A stretch of 21,370 nt of DNA, taken from assembly GCA_030830595.1 (NCBI GenBank), contig JAURMS010000060.1, positions 1-21,370 on the forward strand, in the 5' to 3' direction. Below, piece after piece: positions 14,854-21,370 of this stretch. Origin of the DNA: Gammaproteobacteria bacterium (lineage in GTDB: Bacteria; Pseudomonadota; Gammaproteobacteria; Steroidobacterales; Steroidobacteraceae). The notes below the pieces were generated by a model. It was not told the DNA's origin and did no database searches. It saw only the letters and a list, made by a program, of their open reading frames with translations. The position numbers and the translations under genes are program-made. Position 1 is the first letter of the stretch; each line of letters begins with the position of its first letter.

Positions 14854-15605
14854 GGGCCCTGGTGGTCCTCGCTTTGCTGGCAGGGAGCCTGGTGGCTGGC
14901 GACGTGCTGGGCCAGGCCGATAGCCCTCCCTCGCTCGATGACGCTGCTCGTATCAACGCACGCCTCGCCGTCGAGTACATGCGCCGCAACGAAATGCAGG
15001 TCGCGAGGGACAAGATCGAGCGCGCGCTGCAGCAGAATCCGCGCGACATTTCCGTGCAGTTGAGTGCGGGACTTGTCTACGAGCAGCTGCGCGACGCGCG
15101 CACGGCCGAGAAGCATTACCGACAGGCGCTGCGCATCCAGTCTGACAGCCCGCAGGCCCAGAATTCGCTGGGTGCCTTTCTCTGCCGCAACGGCAACCCC
15201 GAGGAAGGCGAGCGCATGTTCCTCGCCGCTGCCCGCAATCCCCTGTACCGCACGCCCGAGGTCGCCTACACCAATGCAGGCGTATGCGCGCGCGGAGCCG
15301 GAAGGCTGGAACGCGCCGATGAATTGCTGCGCATGGCCCTTGCCCAGCGCGCACCCTATGCCGAGGCGCTGGTGCAAATGGCTGGCGTTGCGCTTGATCG
15401 CCAGCAGCCACTGCAGGCGCGGGCCTTCCTGGAGCGATACCTCAGCCAGGCTCGGGCCGATGCACCGGCACTGTTGCTGGGGTATCGCATCGAGGTAGCC
15501 ACCGGCGACGCCGCGGCGGCTGAAGGGTTTGCTACCCGCCTGCGCGGCGAGTTTCCGGGCTCGGCAGAGGCGCGGTCGCTGGATCGAGAAGGCTCCGGAT
15601 CATGA
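14850..15605 (+). CDS. pilF: PilF/PilW-like type IV pilus biogenesis TPR protein
   Basis: PilF is the outer-membrane pilotin that helps PilQ secretin assemble in type IV pilus systems. This 251-residue protein has an N-terminal export signal (MRALVVLALLAGSLVAG) followed by about six tetratricopeptide repeats. These include AGLVYEQLRDARTAEKHYRQ and NSLGAFLCRNGNPEEGERM. The C-terminal LLLGYRIEVATGD and FPGSAEA match PilF. Position between rlmN and hisS is the classic pilF slot. The start is a TTG overlapping the rlmN stop, backed by GGAGG 7 bases upstream. The usual lipobox Cys is absent, so the protein may be soluble in the periplasm. No other pilus gene is in the window. Confidence 0.85.
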   Translation: MRALVVLALLAGSLVAGDVLGQADSPPSLDDAARINARLAVEYMRRNEMQVARDKIERALQQNPRDISVQLSAGLVYEQLRDARTAEKHYRQALRIQSDSPQAQNSLGAFLCRNGNPEEGERMFLAAARNPLYRTPEVAYTNAGVCARGAGRLERADELLRMALAQRAPYAEALVQMAGVALDRQQPLQARAFLERYLSQARADAPALLLGYRIEVATGDAAAAEGFATRLRGEFPGSAEARSLDREGSGS

Positions 15606-16906
15606 GCCTGCCTGCAGGGGCGCTTCAGTCGGTCCGCGGGATGAACGACATCCTGCTCGATGACATGCCCTACTGGAGCCGGTTGGAGTCCACCGCACGG
15701 CGGGTGCTCGGCAGCTACGGGTACGGCGAGGTGCGCGTGCCGCTGGTTGAGCACACCGAGCTGTTTCGTCGCTCCATCGGTGAGTTCACGGACATCGTCG
15801 AGAAGGAGATGTACACCTTCGAGGATCGCGGTGGCGACAGCCTCACGCTGCGCCCCGAAATCACCGCCGTGCTGGTGCGCGCCGCCATCAGTAACGGGAT
15901 GCTGCACAACCAGAAGCACCGGATCTGGACCACCGGCCCGGCGTTTCGCTACGAACGCCCGCAGAAAGGGCGCTACCGGCAGTTCCACCAGATCGATTGC
16001 GAGGCCTTCGGTTACGAGGGTCCGGACGTCGATGCCGAGATCATCCTGGTCTCGGCCCGTCTGCTTCGCGAGCTGGGCGTGGGGCGCGTGTCGCTCCGCC
16101 TGAACTCACTCGGCCTGCCTGCCTCCCGCGCGCTCTATCGTGAGCGACTGGTTGCATACCTCGAGTCTCGCTTCGATGAGCTGGACGAAGACAGTCGTCG
16201 CCGCCTCGCCGGCAATCCCATGCGGGTGCTGGATTCAAAAAATCCGGCCCTGGCGGCCCTCATCGAGGCAGCCCCAAGGATCACCGATCACCTGGATGCG
16301 GAGTCGAGTGCGCATTTCGCGGCCGTACGGGCCCATCTGGACGCGGCGGGCTTGGAGTACCGTGTCGATCCGCGGCTGGTGCGCGGGCTCGACTACTACA
16401 CCCGGACCGTGTTCGAGTGGACCACCGATGCGTTGGGTGCCCAGGATGCGGTCTGTGGAGGCGGTCGGTATGACGGGTTGGTCAGCCAATTGGGCGGCGA
16501 GCCTACGCCGGCCATCGGTTGGGGCATGGGCATCGAGCGGGTGGTGGAACTGATGCGCGCGAGCGGCGCGCCCGCCATCGGGGATGCGCCGGCGGTCTAC
16601 CTGGTCCTGGCCGGCGAACGCGCCGAGGCCCAGGGCCTGGCACTGGCGGAGGGCTGGCGTGATTCGCTGGGCGAAGTGGGCCTGGCGGTGAACCTCGGCG
16701 GCGGCAGCTTCAAGTCGCAGCTCAAGCGAGCGGATCGCTCGGGGGCGCGCTATGCCGTGATCATGGGTGACGAGGAGGCCGGGCGCGGGGTGGTGGCGAT
16801 CAAGTCGCTGCGCGGTGACGGCACTCAACAGGAGTGCCTGCAGGCCGAGGTGCCTGCCAGGCTCAGGACATTGCTGGGAGAAGGCAGGGTGACGGTCGAT
16901 GGTTGA
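15602..16906 (+). CDS. hisS: histidine--tRNA ligase
   Basis: A class II aminoacyl-tRNA synthetase of 434 residues. Class II motifs are clear: the N-terminal VRGMNDILLDDM, TLRPEITAVLVRA (82-94), motif 2 RYERPQKGRYRQFHQID (116-132), the histidine-specific RGLDYYTRTVFEW (261-273) and GGGRYDGLVSQLGG with motif 3. The last ~90 residues form the anticodon-binding domain. The ATG overlaps the pilF stop (ATGA). In Pseudomonas-type genomes rodZ and ispG sit between pilF and hisS; both are missing here. Confidence 0.97.
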   Translation: MSLPAGALQSVRGMNDILLDDMPYWSRLESTARRVLGSYGYGEVRVPLVEHTELFRRSIGEFTDIVEKEMYTFEDRGGDSLTLRPEITAVLVRAAISNGMLHNQKHRIWTTGPAFRYERPQKGRYRQFHQIDCEAFGYEGPDVDAEIILVSARLLRELGVGRVSLRLNSLGLPASRALYRERLVAYLESRFDELDEDSRRRLAGNPMRVLDSKNPALAALIEAAPRITDHLDAESSAHFAAVRAHLDAAGLEYRVDPRLVRGLDYYTRTVFEWTTDALGAQDAVCGGGRYDGLVSQLGGEPTPAIGWGMGIERVVELMRASGAPAIGDAPAVYLVLAGERAEAQGLALAEGWRDSLGEVGLAVNLGGGSFKSQLKRADRSGARYAVIMGDEEAGRGVVAIKSLRGDGTQQECLQAEVPARLRTLLGEGRVTVDG

Positions 16907-17570
16907 TGAATATCTGGACGAGCGCGAGCAGGCCGAGCAACTCAAGAAGTGGTTCAAGGAGAACTGGCTTTGGCTGGTGGCAGGCGTAGGTCTCGGACTT
17001 GGCGGCCTCTATGGCTGGCAGGGCTGGAACAGCCACCTCGACCGCAAGGCCGAGGCAGCCGCCGTGAGTTTTGGCGAACTCGTGGAAGCGGTGGAGGCGG
17101 GAGACCGCGAGCGTGCCACCGCCCTGACTGCGGCCCTGGACGCCGAGTATGGCGGCACGGCCTACGCCGGGCAGGCGCAACTGATGATGGCCAGGGTTGA
17201 GGTGGAGTCGGGCGAATACGATGCGGCAGCCACCCGCTTGCAGGGCCTGTCGGGCCACGAGGATGCGGAGCTTGCCACCGTGGCGCGCCTGCGCCTGGCC
17301 CGGATCCGCCTGCAGCAGGAACAGCCGGATGCGGCACTCGAGGTGCTGGCCAAGCTCGATGGCTCGGCTGCGGCAGTTCGGGTAGAGGAGCTGCGCGGGG
17401 ATGCCAGATGGGCTCAAGGCGACCCGGCAGCGGCCGCAGAGGCCTATCGCCTTGCCGTGGCAGCGGCCGAGTCCGGCATCGAACCCGGCGAGGTCGACCT
17501 CGACCTGCTGCGGCTCAAGTTGGCACAGGCCGAGGCGGCCGGCGGCGGCGTGACAGGAGAGACCGAATGA
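16899..17570 (+). CDS. yfgM: YfgM-like inner-membrane TPR protein
   Basis: A 223-residue protein with a short cytosolic N terminus, one membrane anchor (about residues 22-42, WLWLVAGVGLGLGGLYGW) and a periplasmic helical-repeat domain. YfgM associates with PpiD and SecYEG and helps hand exported proteins to periplasmic chaperones in E. coli. AQLMMARVEVESGEYDAAATR and the following repeats are typical TPR-like pairs. AGGGTG precedes the ATG at 16899, which overlaps hisS by 8 bp, and the stop overlaps bamB by 4. Its place between hisS and bamB is conserved. Confidence 0.93.
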   Translation: MVDEYLDEREQAEQLKKWFKENWLWLVAGVGLGLGGLYGWQGWNSHLDRKAEAAAVSFGELVEAVEAGDRERATALTAALDAEYGGTAYAGQAQLMMARVEVESGEYDAAATRLQGLSGHEDAELATVARLRLARIRLQQEQPDAALEVLAKLDGSAAAVRVEELRGDARWAQGDPAAAAEAYRLAVAAAESGIEPGEVDLDLLRLKLAQAEAAGGGVTGETE

Positions 17571-18733
17571 AGAATGCCCGCAGCGAGCGCGGAATCAGGC
17601 TGGCGGTCCTGCTCATGGCCGGCATGCTGCTGGCCTCCTGCAGCAAGGACAAGGACATCGAGCCTCCCGCCGAACTGGTGGATTTCAAGCCCTCCTGGGT
17701 GGTTTCGAAGGCCTGGACCGTGGGCATGGGCGGGGGCGACGACGTGCAGCGCCTGGCCCTGGCTCCGGCGGTGGAGGGCGAGCAGGCTTTCCTTGCCGGC
17801 CCTCGCGGAGACGTGGTCTCGGTAGGGCTGGCGGATGGCCGGTCGCGCTGGAAGGCGGATGTTGAGCGCAGCCTCAGCGCCGGCCCTGGTGTGGGTTCGG
17901 GGCTCGTCGTGGTCGGCTCGCCCGAGGGTCATGTGTTCGCGCTGGACATTGCCAGCGGCAGCCTGCGCTGGAGCGCCAGGGTCAATGGTGAAATCCTGGC
18001 CGCTCCCGCGGTAGGGCCGGGCAGGGTGGTGGTGCACACGGTCGACGGGCGGGTCCACGCACTCGATGCGGCCGACGGAGCGCTGGTCTGGACCTACGAA
18101 CAGCCTGCCCCACGTCTGACGCTGCGCGGGTCTGCGCCGCCGGTCATCGAGGGCGGTCAGGTGTATTGCGCCTTCGACAATGGCAAGGTCGCGGCGCTGG
18201 TGCTCGAATCGGGCGACCTGCTGTGGTCCGCCACGGTGTCGGCGCCGAGCGGCAGGACAGAGATCGACCGTCTCGTGGACATCGACTCTGCGGTGGCGGT
18301 CACCGAGGGCGAGGTCTTTGCCGTGGGCTTCCAGGGCCGAGCGGCCATGATCGATCGCGAGAGCGGCCAGCTGTGGTGGGCGCGAGACCTCTCCAGCCAT
18401 CGCGGCCTCGCGCTGGGCCGCGAGAGCCTGTTTGTGTCCGACTCAGAAGGTGCAGTGGTCGCCCTGAGCCGCCGAGACGGCACGGAACGTTGGCGTCAGG
18501 GCGCCCTGCGCCTGCGTCGACTTTCGCCACCGGTGGTAGATGGTGAAGCGGTGGTGGTGGCCGACTTCGAGGGTTACCTGCACTGGCTGGACGCCGGGTC
18601 TGGTGCGTTCCTCGCCCGCACCCGCGGGCCGGGTGCACGCGTCGGCAATCCCATGCGCTCGGCAGATGGCCTGCTCCTGGTGCAGGACGATGAGGGGTCA
18701 GTCGCTGCATACCGCGCCCGACCGAGGGGCTGA
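17567..18733 (+). CDS. bamB: outer membrane protein assembly factor BamB
   Basis: BamB is a lipoprotein of the BAM complex that inserts beta-barrel proteins in the outer membrane. The 388-residue protein begins with a lipoprotein signal (LLMAGMLLASC, lipidated Cys25, Ser at +2 giving outer-membrane sorting). It continues as an eight-bladed PQQ-type beta-propeller with repeats such as GRSRWKADVERSLSAGP, ASGSLRWSARVNGEILAAP and RDGTERWRQGALRLRRLSPP. AGGAG (17555-17559) lies 7 bases before the ATG, which overlaps the yfgM stop. Longer in-frame starts inside yfgM are rejected because they would bury the signal peptide. Confidence 0.96.
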   Translation: MKNARSERGIRLAVLLMAGMLLASCSKDKDIEPPAELVDFKPSWVVSKAWTVGMGGGDDVQRLALAPAVEGEQAFLAGPRGDVVSVGLADGRSRWKADVERSLSAGPGVGSGLVVVGSPEGHVFALDIASGSLRWSARVNGEILAAPAVGPGRVVVHTVDGRVHALDAADGALVWTYEQPAPRLTLRGSAPPVIEGGQVYCAFDNGKVAALVLESGDLLWSATVSAPSGRTEIDRLVDIDSAVAVTEGEVFAVGFQGRAAMIDRESGQLWWARDLSSHRGLALGRESLFVSDSEGAVVALSRRDGTERWRQGALRLRRLSPPVVDGEAVVVADFEGYLHWLDAGSGAFLARTRGPGARVGNPMRSADGLLLVQDDEGSVAAYRARPRG

Positions 18734-18757
18734 GCCGGGCTGATACCCGGCCGTTTT
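18734..18757 (+). terminator. short hairpin with T4 tail between bamB and der
   Basis: GCCGGG (18734-18739) pairs perfectly with CCCGGC (18746-18751) around the loop CTGATA, followed by CG and TTTT at 18754-18757. It fills the 26-bp bamB-der gap and ends just before the der ATG. The T-run is short and displaced by two bases, so it would be a weak terminator or attenuator at most. Confidence 0.35.
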
Positions 18758-18759
18758 CC

Positions 18760-20154
18760 ATGCTGCCGGTCATCGCGCTCGTCGGACGGCCCAACGTTGG
18801 CAAGTCCACCGTTTTCAACGTCCTGACGCGCAGCCGGGATGCGCTCGTCGCCGACCAGCCGGGCGTCACCCGCGATCGTCAGTATGGCTACGGGCGCGTG
18901 GACGACCGTCGCTTTATCGTGATCGACACCGGCGGCCTGCTGGAAACCCCGCGTGGGGTCGAACAGGCCATGGCCGAGCAAACCCGGAGGGCGATCGACG
19001 AGGCCGACCACGTGGTGTTTGTGGTGGATGGCCGTGAGGGCCTGACCGAGGGCGACCGTTTTGTCGCCGGGGTCCTGCGTCGCGGCGGCAAGGTCGCAGT
19101 ACTGGCGGTCAACAAGTCCGAAGGTCGAGATGACGAGATGGCCGTCGCGGAATTCCACGCCCTCGGCCTTGGAGAGCCCATCCCGATCTCTGCCGCTCAC
19201 AGTCGGGGCATGGACGTGCTGATCCAGGCGGTGCTCGGTGAGGCACCCGAGGAGCCGGACGCTATCGAGGCAGAAGGGGCGCTGCCGCGCGCGATCCGGG
19301 TCTGCGTGGTGGGGCGGCCGAACGTCGGTAAGTCCACCCTCATCAATCGGCTGCTGGGTGAGGAGCGGCTGGTTGCCTTCGACCAGCCAGGGACCACCCG
19401 CGACACCATCAGCGTGCCTTTTGAACGGGATGGTCGCCATTACGAGTTGATCGACACCGCAGGTGTGCGTCGCCGGGCCCGGGTGGAAGATTCGCTTGAG
19501 CGCTTCAGCGTCATCAAGACCTTGCAGGCGATCGAACAGGCGCACGTGGTCATCGGGGTGCTGGATGCCCGCGAGACGGTGGCAGAGCAGGACGCCACCC
19601 TGCTTGGAATCGTCGCGAACCGGGGGCGTGCCATGGTAGTGGCGGTCAACAAGTGGGATCACGTGGCCTCTGAGCAGCGCATGGAAATCCGCTCGCAGCT
19701 CGAGGCTCGTTTACGCTTCCTGGATTTCGCTCCCGTGCATTTCATCTCGGCGCTGCACGGCAGCGGCGTGGGGGAATTGATGCACTCGGTCGAGGGGGCC
19801 TTCGCTGCGGCCATGCGCGAACTGCCCACCCCGGAACTGACCCGCGTGCTGGAGGCCGCCATGCAGCAGCACCAGCCGCCGCTGGTCAGGGGCCGGCGGG
19901 TGAAGCTGCGTTATGCGCATCAAGGCGGGCGCAATCCACCGCTGATCGTCATTCATGGCACCCAGGCCGAACGTACGCCGGAGGATTACCGGCGCTACCT
20001 GACCAACTGCTTCCGCAAGGCCTTCGACCTGCACGGCACGCCGGTCAAGGTGGAATTTCGCAGCGAGGCGAATCCCTTCGCGGGCCGCCGCAACGTGCTG
20101 ACCCCACGCCAGAAGCGCAGCCGCAAACGGATGATCAGGCACTCCAAGCGCTAG
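18760..20154 (+). CDS. der: ribosome-assembly GTPase Der (EngA)
   Basis: Der has two GTPase domains and acts in assembly of the 50S ribosomal subunit. In 464 residues, domain 1 has GRPNVGKST (9-17), VTRDRQYG, DTGG (56-59) and NKSE (118-121). Domain 2 has GRPNVGKST from 185, TTRDTISVPF, DTAGVRRR and NKWD. A KH-like RNA-binding domain (about 355-440) and the basic tail PRQKRSRKRMIRHSKR follow. The first NKxD motif has Glu in place of Asp, a change also known in other proteobacterial Der proteins. The ATG at 18760 gives the family-standard start MLPVIALVGRPNVGKS. No Shine-Dalgarno sequence lies at normal spacing; GAGGGG at 18724-18729 is separated from it by a hairpin. Confidence 0.98.
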   Translation: MLPVIALVGRPNVGKSTVFNVLTRSRDALVADQPGVTRDRQYGYGRVDDRRFIVIDTGGLLETPRGVEQAMAEQTRRAIDEADHVVFVVDGREGLTEGDRFVAGVLRRGGKVAVLAVNKSEGRDDEMAVAEFHALGLGEPIPISAAHSRGMDVLIQAVLGEAPEEPDAIEAEGALPRAIRVCVVGRPNVGKSTLINRLLGEERLVAFDQPGTTRDTISVPFERDGRHYELIDTAGVRRRARVEDSLERFSVIKTLQAIEQAHVVIGVLDARETVAEQDATLLGIVANRGRAMVVAVNKWDHVASEQRMEIRSQLEARLRFLDFAPVHFISALHGSGVGELMHSVEGAFAAAMRELPTPELTRVLEAAMQQHQPPLVRGRRVKLRYAHQGGRNPPLIVIHGTQAERTPEDYRRYLTNCFRKAFDLHGTPVKVEFRSEANPFAGRRNVLTPRQKRSRKRMIRHSKR

Positions 20155-20171
20155 TTGGTTGGTTCATGGGT

Positions 20172-20227
20172 TGATCCCTCGGTCCTCTCGCGATAAGGTC
20201 GGGGGTGCTGAGTTATCGAGGGGATCA
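20172..20227 (+). promoter_or_regulatory. leader that can hide the ribosome binding site of the protease gene
   Basis: The 77-bp gap after der has GAGGGG (20218-20223), 8 bases before the protease ATG. That site can pair with TGATCCCTCG at 20172-20181 (10 bp, one bulged G), or with TCCTCTCG at 20183-20190 (8 bp, one G-U). A third, exclusive pairing of CGATAA (20191-20196) with TTATCG (20213-20218) would leave most of the site free. Such alternatives are typical of translation-controlling leaders. No known riboswitch family is recognised. Confidence 0.4.
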
Positions 20228-20231
20228 GATT

Positions 20232-21370
20232 ATGCAAACACCGCGCCTTCGGGCTGGCCTCGCTGCCGGCCTGATCTTCACTTTTTTTGGCCCAGTGGTT
20301 CTGGGTGTCTCAGCCAATGAGGGCCCGCGCCGCGCTCCTCCGGCGTGGTCGCAGGCGTCCATCGACCTGGAGTCCGTGCGTCAGTCGCGGGCCGAGACCC
20401 ACGCGTGGCTGAGTCGCGGCGCGGTCATGGCGGGACTTGAGCGTCCGGTTCGCGTGCAGGCGGATGAAGACAGTCTGCGTGCGCTTGATGAGGCCGTGGA
20501 CGAGCGTCCGGTGCGCGTGGGGCTGGCCATGTTGGCCGATGCACCCGTAGACCTCGCGGGCGCGGCGCCGTTGGCGGCGCGCGGAGGACGCAAGGCGATC
20601 GGTCCGGGAGCGATCGAGGTCGCTGCGGACGGGAGTTTCGTGTACTCGATGGCCGTGACCTCGCCAGGTGCCACGGCCATGCGCCTGCATTTCACGGGTT
20701 TCCACCTGCCGGTTCAGGCGGCCATGTACCTGTATACGGCCGAGGGTGAGGTGTTCGGCCCGTACACCGGCAAGGGCCCGCTGGGCGACGGTGACTTCTG
20801 GTCGCACACGCTGGTGGGCGAGCGCATCGACCTGCAGGTGCGCTACGTGGGAGAGGAGGCCGGACGGGCCCTGAGGCAATCCAGGTTCAAGATAGCCGGC
20901 GTGGGGCATGTTCGACCCAAGTTCATGGCCTCGACCTGCAGCTTCAATGCGAGCTGCGTGGTGGCTGCATCCTGCACCACAGAGCCCGCCGTCGCCCAGG
21001 CACGGAGTGCGGTGGCGCACATGCAGTGGGTCTCGGGACCCTACCTGTACATTTGCACCGGCGGCCTGTTGAACGACACGGCAGACAGCGGACGGCCTTG
21101 GTTTCTTACGGCGAACCACTGTATCAGCTCGGGTAAGGATGCTCGCAGTCTGGAGAACTTTTTCCAGTTCGTGGATAGTGACTGTGGCCAGCCGGACAAT
21201 TGCCTGACTGTTGGACAATTGCGCGAGTCCTGGCTTCCCGAGAAGAGAACCTTGGGTGCGAGCATCGTATCGACTTCGAGGAACACTGACCACACGCTGT
21301 TTGAACTCAGTCAGCAGGCGCCGGTTGGTGCTGCCCGGCTGGGCTGGAATGCGGAAGCGGTGGCGAGCAG
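20232..21370 (+). CDS. secreted trypsin-fold serine protease, lysyl-endopeptidase-like (3' end outside window)
   Basis: The first 379 codons of an exported protease. A signal peptide (core about 11-25, likely cleavage after VSA near 28) is followed by a propeptide-like region of about 200 residues. The protease domain then begins with closely spaced Cys236, Cys242 and Cys248, as in Achromobacter/Lysobacter lysyl endopeptidase. YICTGGLLNDT and WFLTANHC place the catalytic His at 296, and TDHTLFEL places the catalytic Asp at 353. The catalytic Ser (GSSGSP-type motif) and specificity pocket lie beyond the window, so activity and Lys preference cannot be confirmed. GAGGGG lies 8 bases upstream of the ATG. 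The gene stands alone after der and is probably an accessory nutrient-scavenging exoenzyme. Confidence 0.85.
   Translation, partial: MQTPRLRAGLAAGLIFTFFGPVVLGVSANEGPRRAPPAWSQASIDLESVRQSRAETHAWLSRGAVMAGLERPVRVQADEDSLRALDEAVDERPVRVGLAMLADAPVDLAGAAPLAARGGRKAIGPGAIEVAADGSFVYSMAVTSPGATAMRLHFTGFHLPVQAAMYLYTAEGEVFGPYTGKGPLGDGDFWSHTLVGERIDLQVRYVGEEAGRALRQSRFKIAGVGHVRPKFMASTCSFNASCVVAASCTTEPAVAQARSAVAHMQWVSGPYLYICTGGLLNDTADSGRPWFLTANHCISSGKDARSLENFFQFVDSDCGQPDNCLTVGQLRESWLPEKRTLGASIVSTSRNTDHTLFELSQQAPVGAARLGWNAEAVAS

Noticed and set aside
19111..19125. NKSE in place of NKxD in the first GTPase domain of Der
   Set aside because: It first looked like a lost guanine-specificity residue, but Glu at this place is known in Der of other proteobacteria, so it is not treated as a defect.
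20310..21293. A 327-codon minus-strand open frame
   Set aside because: It lies antisense to the protease gene, whose signal peptide, Cys pattern and catalytic His/Asp motifs are clear. The minus frame has low-complexity shadow composition.
1..21370. CRISPR arrays, insertion sequences, prophage or defence genes
   Set aside because: None were seen: no regularly spaced repeats, no transposase or integrase, and nearly all space is filled by recognised housekeeping genes.

Overview
The window is a gene-dense chromosomal segment with high GC, many 4-base start/stop overlaps (ATGA, GTGA, TTGA) and a conserved gammaproteobacterial gene order. From memory of family gene orders, it matches the Pseudomonas-type block queA-tgt-yajC-secD-secF / suhB-trmJ-isc genes-ndk-rlmN-pilF-(rodZ-ispG)-hisS-yfgM-bamB-der, with specific losses. 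The losses and the lysyl-endopeptidase-like secreted protease at the right edge would suit a Xanthomonadales/Chromatiales-type gammaproteobacterium. That lineage call is inference. The segment looks like core genome: I see no insertion sequence, integrase, phage gene or CRISPR array.

Left part (1-3704): the 3' end of a tRNA (probably tRNA-Leu), a short region with two inverted repeats, a class I/II aminotransferase on the minus strand, and a divergent plus-strand run that begins with a Na/Pi-cotransporter-like protein carrying a PhoU-like tail and a small exported PDZ protein.

Middle-left (3691-9732): an overlapping plus-strand operon. It holds queuosine synthesis (queA, tgt), the Sec accessory complex (yajC, secD, secF) and a TerC-family membrane protein. 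suhB follows convergently on the minus strand and trmJ diverges from suhB across only 21 bp.

Middle-right (10541-13190): a reduced isc locus. trmJ is followed directly by a cysteine desulfurase, a degenerate IscU-like protein and an intact IscA. iscR, hscB, hscA, fdx and iscX are absent from their expected places. The IscU-like protein keeps only one of the four cluster/Zn ligands and has lost the LPPVK chaperone-binding motif. The desulfurase lacks the usual C-terminal IscU-docking tail. These losses fit together and are the most interesting biology here. The retained desulfurase sits among RNA-modification genes (queA, tgt, trmJ, rlmN), so it may now serve mainly tRNA thiolation or another assembly system; that is inference.

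Right part (13284-21370): ndk, rlmN, a pilF-like TPR gene without a lipobox, hisS, yfgM, bamB and der follow in order, without rodZ and ispG between pilF and hisS. After der, a leader that could hide its own ribosome binding site precedes a secreted trypsin-fold protease gene that runs off the window. No stretch longer than 300 bases lacks a gene.
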